A stretch of 47,482 bases of DNA from a virus: positions 1 through 47,482 of the IMG/VR virus record IMGVR_UViG_3300046642_000056. One strand, 5' to 3'. The first letter of the stretch is position 1, and each line of letters begins with the position of its first letter. The position numbers were made by a program, and so were the translations under genes. The notes under the pieces are model-generated. The model did not search any database. It saw nothing but the letters and a program-made list of their open reading frames with translations, and was not told the origin of the DNA. Shown piece after piece: positions 46,358-47,482 of the stretch.

Positions 46358-47482
46358 TATCCTTCTCCGCTAATGGGGTTGCATTCCCTTTAGGCGCAGG
46401 TTGACTACCTTTATTGGGGGCACCTGCTGCAACTGGTGGAGGTCCGGGATTTACAGTTATTAACTGCATATGCGCTTGCATATGTAAGAGAATATTCTGA
46501 TATCCGTCCTTGTTAGCACTATTCTTTAATTGTCTACCTGCTTCACCTACGAGGAACTTTCTGCAAATTGCTGCATGAATTTCATGATCATCTACAGTAG
46601 GTTCAACAGGTACAGATGGTCCCATTGTAGGCTGACCATCCGGTCCCATTCCTTCTGGAGTAGGAGCACCAATCATTAACTCTTTAATCTCTTCTAACTG
46701 TTTCTCTCTGTCGTCTTCTCCGGGTATATTAAAGTCAGTGAGGCCAATAGCAGTCTGTAAACTATCAATGTTAGAAGGATCAGCGACAACCTTCGCAACA
46801 ATTGGATTAGGATTCTGAAGGAGTTCCATAATGGTATCCTTCTGCTGACTCCAATTGAGCGGAATATTCTCATTAGCTTCTAATTCGATTCGTCCTATCT
46901 TTCCCTCAGTCTCGGCTTTCTTAATGAAGACGTTAAAAAAAGATCCCGCCTCGTCCTGACGAACTTCTTTCTCGTCTTCCTGCATTTCCTGAATGAACAT
47001 TGGAATAACTTTGCCAAAGATATCCTTCCACCATGAGGTGAATATCTTCCAAGTATTCTGTTGCCTCTGCATAGCCTGAGCACGACTCATACTGTATTCA
47101 GAAGCCGTGCGTCCGCCATTAGTCTGCTGCCCACCGAATAGACTTGGTAATGCACCAGAAACTAACTGACCTAATTCCTGTACCTTCTGGAAGAATGGTA
47201 GGACTTCAGGACTTAAGTTAGCAGTCTTTAGTTCATAGAATGCTTCATTAAGTGGCTTACCTGCTTTAGCTCTAACAGGATAAATAGATCCCGGAGCTAC
47301 TTCAGTCTGCTGATACTTCTTAAAGTTTAATACATCAGGGTCCGCGAAAGTTTGGCCGATGCCATGTTCAATAGTCTGGAGAACTAATGAGATGATATCA
47401 TTTGTGATATCTTGAATGCTAACCAACTGAGAGCCAGAAGGATCAAAGTGAATATAATCAGAGAGTGGATTGTAGGTGAGAG
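46338..47482 (-). CDS. Portal protein, C-terminal part (continues from the window start)
   Basis: The frame is open from the right edge to TAA at 46338. The first codons repeat the coding sequence of 1-386 in a variant form, so this segment joins the 1..1569 part to give one portal of about 775 residues. The C-terminal region has a helix-rich start (ITNDIISLVLQTIEHGIGQT), a Q-rich stretch (YSMSRAQAMQRQQNTWKIFT), and a Pro/Gly-rich tail. A TTG at 47426 is only an artefact of the cut. Confidence 0.85.
   Translation of the reverse strand, partial: LTYNPLSDYIHFDPSGSQLVSIQDITNDIISLVLQTIEHGIGQTFADPDVLNFKKYQQTEVAPGSIYPVRAKAGKPLNEAFYELKTANLSPEVLPFFQKVQELGQLVSGALPSLFGGQQTNGGRTASEYSMSRAQAMQRQQNTWKIFTSWWKDIFGKVIPMFIQEMQEDEKEVRQDEAGSFFNVFIKKAETEGKIGRIELEANENIPLNWSQQKDTIMELLQNPNPIVAKVVADPSNIDSLQTAIGLTDFNIPGEDDREKQLEEIKELMIGAPTPEGMGPDGQPTMGPSVPVEPTVDDHEIHAAICRKFLVGEAGRQLKNSANKDGYQNILLHMQAHMQLITVNPGPPPVAAGAPNKGSQPAPKGNATPLAEKDNVPTQS
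47097..47482. repeat. Terminal overlap, copy 2 (matches 1..386)
   Basis: Same portal segment as 1-386 with about 27 silent differences; the 5' 118 bases and the last ~40 are identical, the variants cluster between. Supports circular closure with strain variation. Confidence 0.9.

Overview
The window is almost certainly the whole genome of a lytic, podovirus-like, tailed double-stranded DNA phage, opened inside the portal gene. The first 386 bases and the last 386 bases are two versions of the same stretch of portal, so the real molecule is about 47.1 kb and circular or circularly permuted. Nothing identifies the host beyond a bacterium with sigma-70-type promoters and AGGAG-type ribosome binding sites. 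No integrase, repressor, RNA polymerase, tail tube or tape-measure gene is visible. The last point, together with P22-like connector-type proteins, suggests a short tail. The sequence looks AT-leaning and is very densely packed (ATGA, GTGA and TAATG gene junctions throughout).

Layout. Two opposing transcription units diverge from about 6.98-7.39 kb and converge at 25.885 kb, where the two stop codons share a TTAA. The minus-strand late unit runs leftward from 7.1 kb through position 1 and on from 47.5 kb to 25.9 kb. Its order is: small membrane protein, probable small terminase, a block of exported/membrane proteins (lysis candidates), large terminase, portal, scaffold, capsid, decoration proteins, a methyltransferase/radical SAM/glycosyltransferase cassette, connector and tail proteins, a collagen-like fibre, an M15 peptidase, two ejection-type proteins, and a 1565-residue polyvalent protein with GHKL ATPase and HExxH metallopeptidase motifs.

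The plus-strand early unit begins with a zinc-finger protein, then a 7.6-8.6 kb region rich in hairpins that I read as a candidate structured RNA. Next come tiny hypothetical proteins, at least three more strong promoters, a 210-nt imperfect palindrome with a run of 23 T, and a series of zinc-finger proteins. The replication/recombination block follows: a SprT-SNF2 fusion, a Cas4-like exonuclease, a Sak4-like ATPase, an ssDNA-binding candidate, a cold-shock protein, a UDG-exonuclease-PolA polymerase split into two genes around a small ORF, and a DUF3987-like protein. The unit ends with an exported protein, a tRNA-Leu whose 3' end is also the next gene's Shine-Dalgarno, more zinc proteins and a DUF5664-like nucleotide hydrolase.

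The strongest candidates for something new are the virion-class GHKL/metallopeptidase protein, the 8.0-8.3 kb RNA-like element, the polymerase split just before motif A, the tRNA/SD overlap, the capsid-like peptide at the end of an early zinc protein, and the sugar/radical SAM/methyl cassette inside the morphogenesis operon.
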